Origin: an uncultured Brevundimonas sp. | GTDB taxonomy: Bacteria > Pseudomonadota > Alphaproteobacteria > Caulobacterales > Caulobacteraceae | Direction of reading: 5' to 3' | NCBI GenBank assembly: GCA_946885435.1 | Contig: CAMPGL010000029.1 | Location: forward strand, 1-15,559 | DNA length: 15,559 nt | Shown here: in pieces, positions 5,820 through 14,189 of the stretch | Position numbering within the stretch: the first letter of the stretch is position 1 | How the letters are laid out: each line of letters starts with the position of its first letter | Translations under genes and position numbers: made by a program | The notes under the pieces: model-generated | The model's input: the letters and a program-made list of their open reading frames with translations, nothing else | Databases searched by the model: none | What the model was told of the DNA's origin: nothing

Positions 5820-7328
5820 GTGTCGGAGCTCTCCGCCGCCCTGCGCCGCACGCTCGAGGACCGGTTCGGCTACGTCCGGCTGAGGGGCGAGATCTCCAAG
5901 TGCACCCACCACGGGTCGGGCCACGTCTATCTGACGCTGAAGGACGACAACGCCTGCATCGACGGCGTGGTCTGGCGCGGTTCGGTCAAGAACCTCGCCT
6001 GCCGGCCCGAGCAGGGACTGGAGGTGATCGTCACCGGCAAGATCACCTCCTATCCGCAGCGGTCGTCCTACCAGATCGTCATCGACACCATGGAGCCGGC
6101 GGGCGTCGGCGCCCTGCTGGCGCAGCTCGAGCGGCTGAAGGCGCAGCTGAAGTCGGAGGGGCTGTTCGACGCCGCGCGCAAACGGCCGATCCCGGCCATT
6201 CCGACGGTGGTGGGCGTGATCACCAGCCCGACCGGCGCGGTCATCCGGGACATCCTGCACCGCATCCGCGACCGCTGGCCCTGCCGGGTGCTGGTCTGGC
6301 CCTGCGTGGTCCAGGGGGATCAAGCTGCGGTTCAGGTCGCGGCGGCGGTAAAGGGCTTCTCCAGCCTGCCGGAAGACGGCCCCATCCCGCGCCCGGACGT
6401 ACTGATCGTGGCGCGTGGCGGCGGGTCGGTGGAGGACCTGTGGCCTTTCAACGACGAGGCCCTGGCCCGCGCGGTTGCGGCCTGTCCCCTGCCGGTCATC
6501 TCTGCGGTGGGCCACGAGACCGACACCACCCTGATCGACTTCGTGTCGGACCGACGCGCCCCCACGCCGACGGCGGCCGCCGAGATGGCTACGCCGGTGC
6601 TGACAGACCTGAAGGCGCAGCTGGCCGACTTCGACCGGCGAATGCAGCGCTGCACAGGCCGGGCGATCGAACTGAGGCGCACGCGCCTGACCGGCGTCTC
6701 GGCGCGGCTGCCCAGCCGGGCCGACCTGTTCGGGCGGCGCGAGCAGCGGCTGGATCAGGCCTCGGCGCGGCTGTCCTCGGCGCTGCAGGCCAATGCGGCG
6801 GCCCATGAACGAGCCCTGCTGCGGGTGGCGTCTCGCCTGTCGCCGACGGCCCTGAGGCGGCCCATCGACCAGCAGGCCGAGCGGCTGGCGGCGCTGGACC
6901 GGCGCGCGTCTCAGGCCTTGCGGCAATGGCTGAGGGAGCGGGAACAGCGGCTGTCGGGGGTGGCGCGGCGGCTGCCGTCCATGGACCGGCCAGTCAGGCA
7001 GGCGCTGGGCCGACTCGACGAACTGGGCCGCCGGTCGCAGTCGGCGCTCGGCCGGCTGCAGCGGCGCGAGGCGGAGCGGTTGGAGCGGCTGAGCCGGCTG
7101 TTCCTGTCACTCGATCCGGACCGGCCGCTCGAGCGCGGCTTCGCGCGGGTGCACCTGGCCGATGGACGGCTGGTGCGCTCGGCGGGGCAGCTGGCAGCCG
7201 GCGATGCGCTGTCGCTGAAGTTCCGCGACGGCGACGCCGCAGCGGTGGTCACCGGCGGAGAGCCGCGCAAGGCTGCTTCGCTCAAGAAGGCGAAGGCCCC
7301 GCCACCCGGGCAGGGCGACCTTTTCTAG
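5820..7328 (+). CDS. xseA: Exodeoxyribonuclease VII large subunit
   Basis: Large subunit of exonuclease VII, which with XseB degrades single-stranded DNA in mismatch and recombination repair. Numbered from GTG 5820: an N-terminal OB-fold domain (about 1-100, [20 protein letters not shown]); the catalytic region with [13 protein letters not shown] (132-144), [15 protein letters not shown] (198-212) and GHETD (231-235); a long Arg/Leu-rich coiled coil (about 265-420); and the C-terminal LERGFARV segment. The protein ends in QGDLF, which resembles a sliding-clamp-binding peptide. The start is doubtful. The frame is open from 5703, encodes the family-like segment TDL...[10 protein letters not shown], but has no ATG, GTG or TTG before 5820. 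GAGG (5745-5748) stands eight bases before TTA 5757. xseB is not in the window. About 502 aa, slightly longer than E. coli XseA. Confidence 0.95.
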   Translation: MSELSAALRRTLEDRFGYVRLRGEISKCTHHGSGHVYLTLKDDNACIDGVVWRGSVKNLACRPEQGLEVIVTGKITSYPQRSSYQIVIDTMEPAGVGALLAQLERLKAQLKSEGLFDAARKRPIPAIPTVVGVITSPTGAVIRDILHRIRDRWPCRVLVWPCVVQGDQAAVQVAAAVKGFSSLPEDGPIPRPDVLIVARGGGSVEDLWPFNDEALARAVAACPLPVISAVGHETDTTLIDFVSDRRAPTPTAAAEMATPVLTDLKAQLADFDRRMQRCTGRAIELRRTRLTGVSARLPSRADLFGRREQRLDQASARLSSALQANAAAHERALLRVASRLSPTALRRPIDQQAERLAALDRRASQALRQWLREREQRLSGVARRLPSMDRPVRQALGRLDELGRRSQSALGRLQRREAERLERLSRLFLSLDPDRPLERGFARVHLADGRLVRSAGQLAAGDALSLKFRDGDAAAVVTGGEPRKAASLKKAKAPPPGQGDLF

Positions 7329-7330
7329 GG

Positions 7331-7354
7331 CCTTCTCCCCCGGAGGGGAGAAGG
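7331..7354. terminator. Bidirectional hairpin between convergent xseA and dnaJ
   Basis: Perfect 10-bp inverted repeat CCTTCTCCCC/GGGGAGAAGG with loop CGGA, between the xseA stop (7328) and the dnaJ stop (7359). Its position suits a shared terminator. The plus side lacks a T-run; for dnaJ the read-through side is CCCTAGAAAA, also without one. It also resembles common REP-type hairpins. Confidence 0.65.
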
Positions 7355-7358
7355 GATG

Positions 7359-8525
7359 TCAGGCGGTCCCTTCGGTCCCCGTCAGGTCGGTCCAGAAGCG
7401 CTTGGCCTTCTTGAAGAAGCCGGCGTGCTTGGGATGCTGGCGATCGCCGCAGGTTTCGCCGAGCTCGCGCAGGAGCTCCTTCTGACGGGCGGTGAGGTTG
7501 GTCGGGGTCTCGACGAACAGCTCCACGACCAGGTCGCCGCGGCGGCGGCCCTGGAGGTCGGGCATGCCCTTGCCCTTGATGCGGACGGTCCGGCCCGTCT
7601 GGGCGCCCTCAGGCACCTGGACCGAGGCGCGACACTGGCCGTCGCAGGCTTCTGAGGACAGGCACGGCGCCTCGATCTCGCCGCCGAGCGCGGCCGTCGC
7701 CATGGGCACAGGCACGGTGCACAGCAGGTCCAGCCCGTCGCGCTCGAACAGCTCGTGTGGCTTGACCGACAGGAAGACATAGAGGTCGCCGCGCGGGCCG
7801 CCGCGCCGGCCGACATCGCCCTCGCCGGCTAGGCGGATGCGCGAGCCGTCGTCGACGCCAGCGGGAATCTTGAGCGCCATGCGGCGGGTCTTCCGCACCT
7901 GGCCGCGGCCGTGACAGGCCGTGCAGGGCTCGGCGATCACGCGGCCCTGACCGCCGCAGCGGGGGCAGGTGCGCTCGACCTGGAAGAAGCCGTTGGCCTG
8001 GCGGACCCGGCCGTGGCCGCCGCAGGTCGTGCACTGGGTCGGCTGGGAGCCCGGCTTCGCGCCCGAGCCCTCGCAGGGTTCGCAGACAGCGGCCGAGGCC
8101 ACGTCGATCTCGACCTCGGAGCCGCGATAGGCCTGCTCCAGGCTGATCTCCAGGTCATGGCGCAGGTCCGCGCCGCGCTGGGGCCCGGCCGAGCGCTGCT
8201 GGGCCGCCCGATTGAACATGTCGCCGAAGACGTCGCCGAACACTTCGGAGAAGATGTCGTTGACGTTGTCGAAGCCGCGCGCGCCGCCGAAGCCGCCCGC
8301 GCCGTTCACGCCCGCGTGGCCGAAGCGGTCATAGGCCGCCCGCTTGTCGGGATCCGACAGGACGGAATAGGCCTCGTTGATTTCCTTGAACTTGGCGGCC
8401 GAGTTCTCGCAGCCGCCGTTACGGTCCGGATGGTGTTCCATCGCGGCCTTGCGGAACGCCGCCTTGAGCGCTGCGGCGTCGGCCGACCGGTCGACCCCCA
8501 GCGTCTGATAATAGTCCTGCGCCAT
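7359..8525 (-). CDS. dnaJ: Chaperone protein DnaJ (Hsp40)
   Basis: A 388-residue type I J-protein that stimulates DnaK ATPase and delivers unfolded substrates. Domains in order: J domain with HPD at 32-34; Gly/Phe-rich linker (about 70-105); zinc-binding domain with four CxxCxGxG repeats (C148/C151, C165/C168, C187/C190, C201/C204); C-terminal substrate-binding domains with GGPRGDLYV (242-250). An unusual feature is a cysteine-bearing insertion in the second beta domain: after LGGEIEAP come C288, C294 and C298 where E. coli has only a short TLDGR turn. The end (FFKKAKRFWTDLTG) is a normal DnaJ tail. ATG 8525 begins at the J domain. It follows dnaK by 59 bp containing a strong hairpin, so it is probably in the dnaKJ heat-shock operon. 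grpE is not in the window. Confidence 0.97.
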   Translation of the reverse strand: MAQDYYQTLGVDRSADAAALKAAFRKAAMEHHPDRNGGCENSAAKFKEINEAYSVLSDPDKRAAYDRFGHAGVNGAGGFGGARGFDNVNDIFSEVFGDVFGDMFNRAAQQRSAGPQRGADLRHDLEISLEQAYRGSEVEIDVASAAVCEPCEGSGAKPGSQPTQCTTCGGHGRVRQANGFFQVERTCPRCGGQGRVIAEPCTACHGRGQVRKTRRMALKIPAGVDDGSRIRLAGEGDVGRRGGPRGDLYVFLSVKPHELFERDGLDLLCTVPVPMATAALGGEIEAPCLSSEACDGQCRASVQVPEGAQTGRTVRIKGKGMPDLQGRRRGDLVVELFVETPTNLTARQKELLRELGETCGDRQHPKHAGFFKKAKRFWTDLTGTEGTA

Positions 8526-8550
8526 AACCCGTTACGCCCCAATCAGGTCG

Positions 8551-8576
8551 GCGCTCCTGCCAGAGGGCAGGAGCGC
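8551..8576. terminator. Strong hairpin between dnaK and dnaJ (attenuator or mRNA-end stabiliser)
   Basis: Perfect 11-bp stem GCGCTCCTGCC/GGCAGGAGCGC with loop AGAG. It lies after the dnaK stop on the transcribed minus strand and before dnaJ, with no following T-run. I infer a partial terminator or 3'-end stabiliser that keeps DnaK above DnaJ. Confidence 0.6.
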
Positions 8577-8584
8577 CTCGAACC

Positions 8585-10507
<1,923 letters not shown>

Positions 10508-10820
10508 GGACCTGTCTCTAGTCTCCATTTCGGCGGACGGATCAGCGGCCTGACCATTCAGCGCCGTCAGCGCCCGTCCCCAGGGGTTTGTTATCGGTCT
10601 CGGTTCCGCCAGAGGCCTGGACGAAACCCATGGCGGCCATATGGGAAAGTCCGCACGCGCCGCAAGGGGATGCCTCGCCCTAAGAGGGTCTGGCTCGGCC
10701 TCCGACAGGGCCGTCCGACCTCGAAAAATGAGACTCGTAAAACGTCGGTTTTTGACAGACGGTGAATTTCGCCCGGCTTCTCGGGTGACGCGGGGCCGTT
10801 GCGCCCACGGGGGAACCACA
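10508..10820. other. 313-bp divergent intergenic region, dnaK / 10821 gene
   Basis: No credible gene. It holds the RpoH-like promoter (10637-10669) for dnaK on the minus strand. For the plus strand there is a TTGACA at 10752-10757 whose partner at 17 bases (GGCTTCT) is a weak -10. AT-rich stretches at 10723-10755 are unusual for this window and may mark promoter DNA. Open frames crossing it are chance extensions of the neighbours. Confidence 0.55.
10637..10669 (-). promoter_or_regulatory. Candidate sigma-32 (RpoH) promoter of dnaKJ
   Basis: The minus strand reads CCCTTGCGG, an 18-base spacer counted from CTTG, then CCATATGG. This agrees with the alphaproteobacterial RpoH pattern (CTTG, about 17-18 bases, CYTATNTG-like -10). 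It would give a leader of about 120 bases before the dnaK ATG. Known heat control of dnaKJ supports it; no start site was mapped. Confidence 0.5.
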
Positions 10821-11159
10821 ATGCTTCAGTATGCTCGCCGCGCGCTGGTCGGCGCGGCCATCATCGCGGCCATCGGCACCGGGGCCCTTGCCCAGGACGG
10901 CTATGACCGCAACGTGCGGGTCATCAACAGCACCGGGGTGACCTTGACCCACCTCTACTCCACCAACTCCGGCCGTGCCGACTGGGGCGGCGACCTGCTC
11001 GGCTCGAGCGTGATTCCGTCCGGCTCGGGCGTGGTCGTCGACTTCGACGACGGCACCGGCGCCTGCCTGTTCGACATCCGGGCCCGCTTCGCCGACGGCG
11101 ACGTCGTCGATCGCCGGCAGATCAACGTCTGCCAGGTCAGCACCCTCACCTTTAACTGA
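10821..11159 (+). CDS. Small secreted protein of unknown function
   Basis: A 112-residue protein with a clear signal peptide (MLQYARR basic start, hydrophobic 8-23, cleavage likely after GALAQ at residue 25). The mature part is about 87 residues. It contains [21 protein letters not shown] (55-61), [20 protein letters not shown] (74-93) and a terminal [11 protein letters not shown], with C82 and C104 able to form a disulfide. This pattern matches a group of short periplasmic proteins seen in alphaproteobacteria that have sometimes been mislabelled as argininosuccinate lyase; that enzyme is much longer and unrelated. ATG 10821 follows a GGGGGAACC ribosome-site-like tract; the longer upstream frame would hide the signal peptide. 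It is monocistronic and divergent from dnaK. No function can be assigned. Confidence 0.85.
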   Translation: MLQYARRALVGAAIIAAIGTGALAQDGYDRNVRVINSTGVTLTHLYSTNSGRADWGGDLLGSSVIPSGSGVVVDFDDGTGACLFDIRARFADGDVVDRRQINVCQVSTLTFN

Positions 11160-11180
11160 TCGATCCAGCCACGCTGGTAG

Positions 11181-11210
11181 GGGCGGTCCGCCAGGGCCGC
11201 CCTTCGTTCG
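11181..11210. terminator. Terminator-like hairpin between convergent genes
   Basis: GGGCGG (11181-11186) pairs with CCGCCC (11197-11202) around a 10-base loop, followed on the plus strand by TTCGTTCGTT, a T-rich tail. It lies between the 11159 stop and the histidine kinase stop (11212) and best terminates the plus-strand gene. Confidence 0.55.
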
Positions 11211-11211
11211 T

Positions 11212-13101
11212 TCAGGCCGCCTGCGTCTCCGGCGTGTCGAGCGCGGCCTGGCCGTTCAACACGGCCTCCAGGGCGCCCAGCAGAGTGGCGGGGGTCAGGG
11301 GCTTGGCCACGAACCAGGTCATGCCGGCGGCGGCGCAGGCGGCGACGTCCTCTTCGGAGGTGTCGGCGGTGACGGCGATGACCGGGACATGCTGGTTGGC
11401 GCCGGATGTGGCGCGCAGGCGCCGCGTGGTCTCGCGGCCGTCCAGCTCCGGCATGCGCACGTCCATGAAGATGACATCGAAGGCTTCGGCTTGGGCGGCG
11501 GCCAGGGCGGCCATGCCGTCGGCGGCCTGGGTGATCTCGCACCCCAGCGGCTGGAGGATCAGCTGCACCGCGCGGCGGTTGATGTCGTGGTCGTCCACGA
11601 CGAGGACGCGCAGGGGCCGGCCCTCGTCCTCCTCGTCCGCTGGCGCGTGGGGCGGCGCCGGCGCAGGCGGCGCCTCAGCTTCGATCGGCTCGGCTTCGAC
11701 CGGCGTGACAGTCGGCAGGGGCGTGAAACCGGCCGCATAGGTGCGCACGTCCGGGATGGCGGTGGCCAGCACGGGCGCCTCGGCGGTCGGCAGGACCAGC
11801 GCCAGGGTGAAGGCCGATCCTTCGCCTTTCACGCTTCGGGCCGTCAGGCGGCCGCCCATCAGCTGGGCCAACTCGCGGCTGATCCACAGGCCCAGCCCCG
11901 ATCCGCCGTGGCGGCCGCTGACGCCGGACTGTGTCTGGTCGAAGGGCCGAAACAGGCGGGAAACCTGGGCCTCGTCCATGCCGGCGCCGGTGTCGGCCAC
12001 CTCGACGATCAGGGCGCAGGCGCCGCCGTCGGCCTCCCAGGCGTTCAGCCGCACCCGTACCTCGCCCTCGACGGTGAACTTCACGGCGTTGGACAGCAGG
12101 TTGTTCAGGATCTGACGGACCCGGACGGGATCGCCCTCGACCCAGGCGGGCACGCGCGCTCCGCCCTCGACGAGGAGGCGCACGCCCTTGCCGGCGGCTT
12201 GCCCCTGCCAGAAGCGGCAGGCCCGCGCGAGCAGGTCGCGCAGGTTGAACACGACCGGCTCGATCTCCATCCGGCCGGCCTCGATTCGGGCGTGGTCCAG
12301 CAGGTCGTCGAGCAGCCGGTTCATCATCTGGCCGGCGTCGAGGATCAGGGCGGCGTTGGAGCGGGCCGTGGCGTCATGCGCCTGGCGGCCGAGCTCGGTG
12401 GCCCCGGTCAGGATGGCCGACAGGGGCGTCCTGAGGTCGTGGCCGACCGAGGCGATGAAGGCGGACTTGCCCGAGGCGGCGGCCTCGAAGGCGGTGTTGC
12501 GCTGCTCGCTCAAACGGCGCGCCTCGCGCTCGGCCTCGGCCAGGCGCTGGGCCACCGTGTGGGAGGCGAAGACGAAGCCGGCGAAAGCCAGGCAGGCGAT
12601 GGTCACGGCGGTCACGAGGTTCGTGTCGGCGCCCAGCGCGACCATCTGCATGGGGGTGAAGGCCAGATAGGCGAAGATCGGCGTCAGCGTCATGCCCAGC
12701 ACCAGCCGCGAGCCGGCCGTGCTCATGACGACACTGGTGGCGCCGCCGGCGAGGATCAGGACTGCGCAGATTCCGCCCGCCAGGCCGCCCTGTTGCCACA
12801 TGGGGATGGAGACCGCGCCGTAGACCGTGGTCGAGAGCGCCATGGTGAGGCAGCCCAGGGCCTTGCGCCACCCGGGCAAGGTCATGACCTTGCCAGAGGT
12901 GATGGGCTCGAAGACCCAGGCGTCGAACATCTGGGTCGTGATGAAGAGCAGGGTCCAGGCGACGGCCGTCTCGACGCCGACGATCGGCTCGAACACCAGG
13001 GTGCCGACCACCCCGATGACGCAGCGGACCACGAGGTTCTTGCGCCTCTGCGTCACGCCCGCGGCGAAGGCCGCTTCCGCACGATCCGGCTCGTTGGCCA
13101 T
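11212..13101 (-). CDS. Membrane-bound hybrid sensor histidine kinase with C-terminal receiver
   Basis: A 629-residue hybrid kinase. The N-terminal region (about 22-183) has six or so hydrophobic segments and no large periplasmic loop, so it acts as a membrane sensor of unknown signal. A short coiled linker follows. HisKA has H221 in SVGHDLRTPLSAI; the ATPase domain has N337 in LLSNAVKF, DTGAG (370-374) and GGSGLGLWIS (399-408). After a Pro/Ala/Glu-rich linker (470-495), the receiver has acidic residues at D503-D504, phospho-acceptor D547 in FMDVRMPELDG, T579 and K600 in VAKPL. No Hpt domain or output regulator is adjacent, so the phosphorelay partner is elsewhere. ATG 13101 (AAGG five bases upstream) is preferred; ATG 13206 would overlap vsr. 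A promoter-like pair lies just upstream. Confidence 0.92.
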   Translation of the reverse strand: MANEPDRAEAAFAAGVTQRRKNLVVRCVIGVVGTLVFEPIVGVETAVAWTLLFITTQMFDAWVFEPITSGKVMTLPGWRKALGCLTMALSTTVYGAVSIPMWQQGGLAGGICAVLILAGGATSVVMSTAGSRLVLGMTLTPIFAYLAFTPMQMVALGADTNLVTAVTIACLAFAGFVFASHTVAQRLAEAEREARRLSEQRNTAFEAAASGKSAFIASVGHDLRTPLSAILTGATELGRQAHDATARSNAALILDAGQMMNRLLDDLLDHARIEAGRMEIEPVVFNLRDLLARACRFWQGQAAGKGVRLLVEGGARVPAWVEGDPVRVRQILNNLLSNAVKFTVEGEVRVRLNAWEADGGACALIVEVADTGAGMDEAQVSRLFRPFDQTQSGVSGRHGGSGLGLWISRELAQLMGGRLTARSVKGEGSAFTLALVLPTAEAPVLATAIPDVRTYAAGFTPLPTVTPVEAEPIEAEAPPAPAPPHAPADEEDEGRPLRVLVVDDHDINRRAVQLILQPLGCEITQAADGMAALAAAQAEAFDVIFMDVRMPELDGRETTRRLRATSGANQHVPVIAVTADTSEEDVAACAAAGMTWFVAKPLTPATLLGALEAVLNGQAALDTPETQAA

Positions 13102-13150
13102 GAACGCCTTGTCCCACCCGAGAAGCCAACCGAGGCTTCGCACCCCACCC

Positions 13151-13181
13151 GGATAGCGGACCGCGCCTAATATCTGGTCAA
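13151..13181 (-). promoter_or_regulatory. Candidate housekeeping promoter of the hybrid kinase gene, overlapping the vsr stop
   Basis: The minus strand reads TTGACC (13181-13176), an 18-base spacer, then GCTATCC (13157-13151), close to the Caulobacter-type pattern TTGACG / GCTANAWC. The -35 element includes the vsr TGA. It suggests the kinase is transcribed separately from vsr. Confidence 0.45.
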
Positions 13182-13555
13182 CGGTGCGGACCGAGTTCCG
13201 TCGCAAGCCGCTCGAAGAGAGTCTCAGGCCCCTTCAACTCGCATTCCCAGACCACCAGCGGGCGCCAGCCGAGCGCGGTCAGCTCGGCCTGGTTGCGGGC
13301 GTCGCGCGCGACGTTCCTGGCGATCTTGGCCCGCCAGTACTCTGCGTTGGCCTTGGGCTGGCGCGCTCCGCGCGGACAGTCATGGCCGTGCCAGAAGCAG
13401 CCGTGCACGAAGACGGCGGCACGGCGGCCGGGCAGGACGATGTCGGGGGTCCCGGGCAGGTCCCTGCGGTTCAGCCGGTAGCGATAACCGGCTGACCACA
13501 GGAGGCTGCGCACCGCGCGCTCCGGCCCGGTGTCGCGGCCCTTGACGCGGGCCAT
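13178..13555 (-). CDS. vsr: Very short patch repair (Vsr) endonuclease; probable CTG start at 13594
   Basis: Vsr nicks DNA next to T:G mismatches that arise when 5-methylcytosine deaminates. The core is present: PGTPDIVLPGRRAAVFVHGCFWHGHDC, with the PD aspartate, the CFWHGH histidine cluster and zinc-type cysteines, then EYWRAKIARNVARD and the WECELKG cysteine. The coordinates use the first canonical ATG (13555), 125 aa. The same frame upstream encodes LTDVYSAAKRSEV, which aligns without gaps to the E. coli Vsr start (MADVHDKATRSKN). The L is CTG at 13594-13592, overlapping the peroxiredoxin TGA as CTGA, with GGAA upstream; so the real protein is probably 138 aa from a CTG start. No cytosine methyltransferase gene lies beside it in the window. 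Confidence 0.92.
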   Translation of the reverse strand: MARVKGRDTGPERAVRSLLWSAGYRYRLNRRDLPGTPDIVLPGRRAAVFVHGCFWHGHDCPRGARQPKANAEYWRAKIARNVARDARNQAELTALGWRPLVVWECELKGPETLFERLATELGPHR

Positions 13556-13590
13556 GACCTCCGAGCGCTTGGCGGCGGAATAGACGTCGG

Positions 13591-14073
13591 TCAGAGCTGT
13601 TCCAGCAGATAGTCCGCCGACGAGACGCGGAATTCACCCGCCTGTTCGACGTTCAGCGACTTCACCACGCCGTCCTCGACGATCATGGAATAGCGCTGCG
13701 AGCGCGGGCCCATGCCGAACTTGGAGCCGTCCATCTCCAGGCCCAGCGCCTTGGTGAAGTCGCCGTTGCCGTCGGCCAGAAGCGCGACCTCGTCCTTCAC
13801 GCCCTGGTCCTGGCCCCAGGCGCCCATGACGAAGGCGTCGTTGACCGAGACGCAGGCGATCTTGTCGACGCCCTTGGCCTGCAGCTCGCCGGCCTTCTCC
13901 TTGAAGCCGGGCAGGTGCTTGGCCGAGCAGGTCGGGGTGAAGGCGCCGGGCACGGCGAACAGGGCCACGGTCTTGCCGGCGAAGAAGTCGTCGGTCTTCA
14001 CCTGCTGGGGACCGTCCCCGGTCATGGTCATCAGGGTGGCGGAGGGAATGCGGTCGCCGACTTGAACGGTCAT
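13591..14073 (-). CDS. Peroxiredoxin, Prx5 type
   Basis: A 160-residue thiol peroxidase that reduces hydrogen peroxide and alkyl hydroperoxides. The Prx5-type active site PGAFTPTCS carries the peroxidatic C49, with T46 in the usual position and R127 (SQRYSM) completing the conserved peroxiredoxin triad. C74 (KIACVSVND) is present, but its role as a resolving cysteine is not certain; many members of this group use glutaredoxin or glutathione. There is no signal peptide, so it is cytoplasmic. Start ATG 14073 begins directly at the domain (MTVQVGDRIPS), and the longer frame upstream is not protein-like. Its stop overlaps the proposed CTG start of vsr, so the two are probably one transcript. It is divergent from yqgE. 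Confidence 0.94.
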   Translation of the reverse strand: MTVQVGDRIPSATLMTMTGDGPQQVKTDDFFAGKTVALFAVPGAFTPTCSAKHLPGFKEKAGELQAKGVDKIACVSVNDAFVMGAWGQDQGVKDEVALLADGNGDFTKALGLEMDGSKFGMGPRSQRYSMIVEDGVVKSLNVEQAGEFRVSSADYLLEQL

Positions 14074-14189
14074 GGGAGGATCTCGATCAGTTGCCCGACC
14101 GCCACGCGCGGCCGCTGGTGAGATAGGCGCGAGGCGTCCGCGCGCCAAGGCGCCTTGAAGCCGTCGCCGTCCGCAACCATCATCGAGGG
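14074..14189. promoter_or_regulatory. Divergent promoter region, peroxiredoxin / yqgE
   Basis: This 116-bp gap separates two divergent starts. On the minus strand TTGGCG (14148-14143), 16 bases, CTATCT (14126-14121) is a possible promoter for the peroxiredoxin. A perfect 10-bp palindrome AAGGCGCCTT is at 14147-14156, touching that -35. No convincing promoter is seen for yqgE. Confidence 0.35.

Noticed and set aside
10508..10819. N-terminal extension of DnaK
   Set aside because: The open frame upstream of ATG 10507 has no Hsp70 similarity and covers the likely promoter; DnaK proteins start at the [12 protein letters not shown] block.
10821..11159. Naming the small secreted protein argininosuccinate lyase
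   Set aside because: It is 112 residues with a signal peptide and none of the lyase motifs; the label would be a propagated error.
11389..13170. Open frame of nearly 600 codons on the plus strand opposite the hybrid kinase
   Set aside because: Gly/Arg/Gln/His-rich shadow with no recognisable fold. The opposite strand has complete HisKA, ATPase and receiver motifs.
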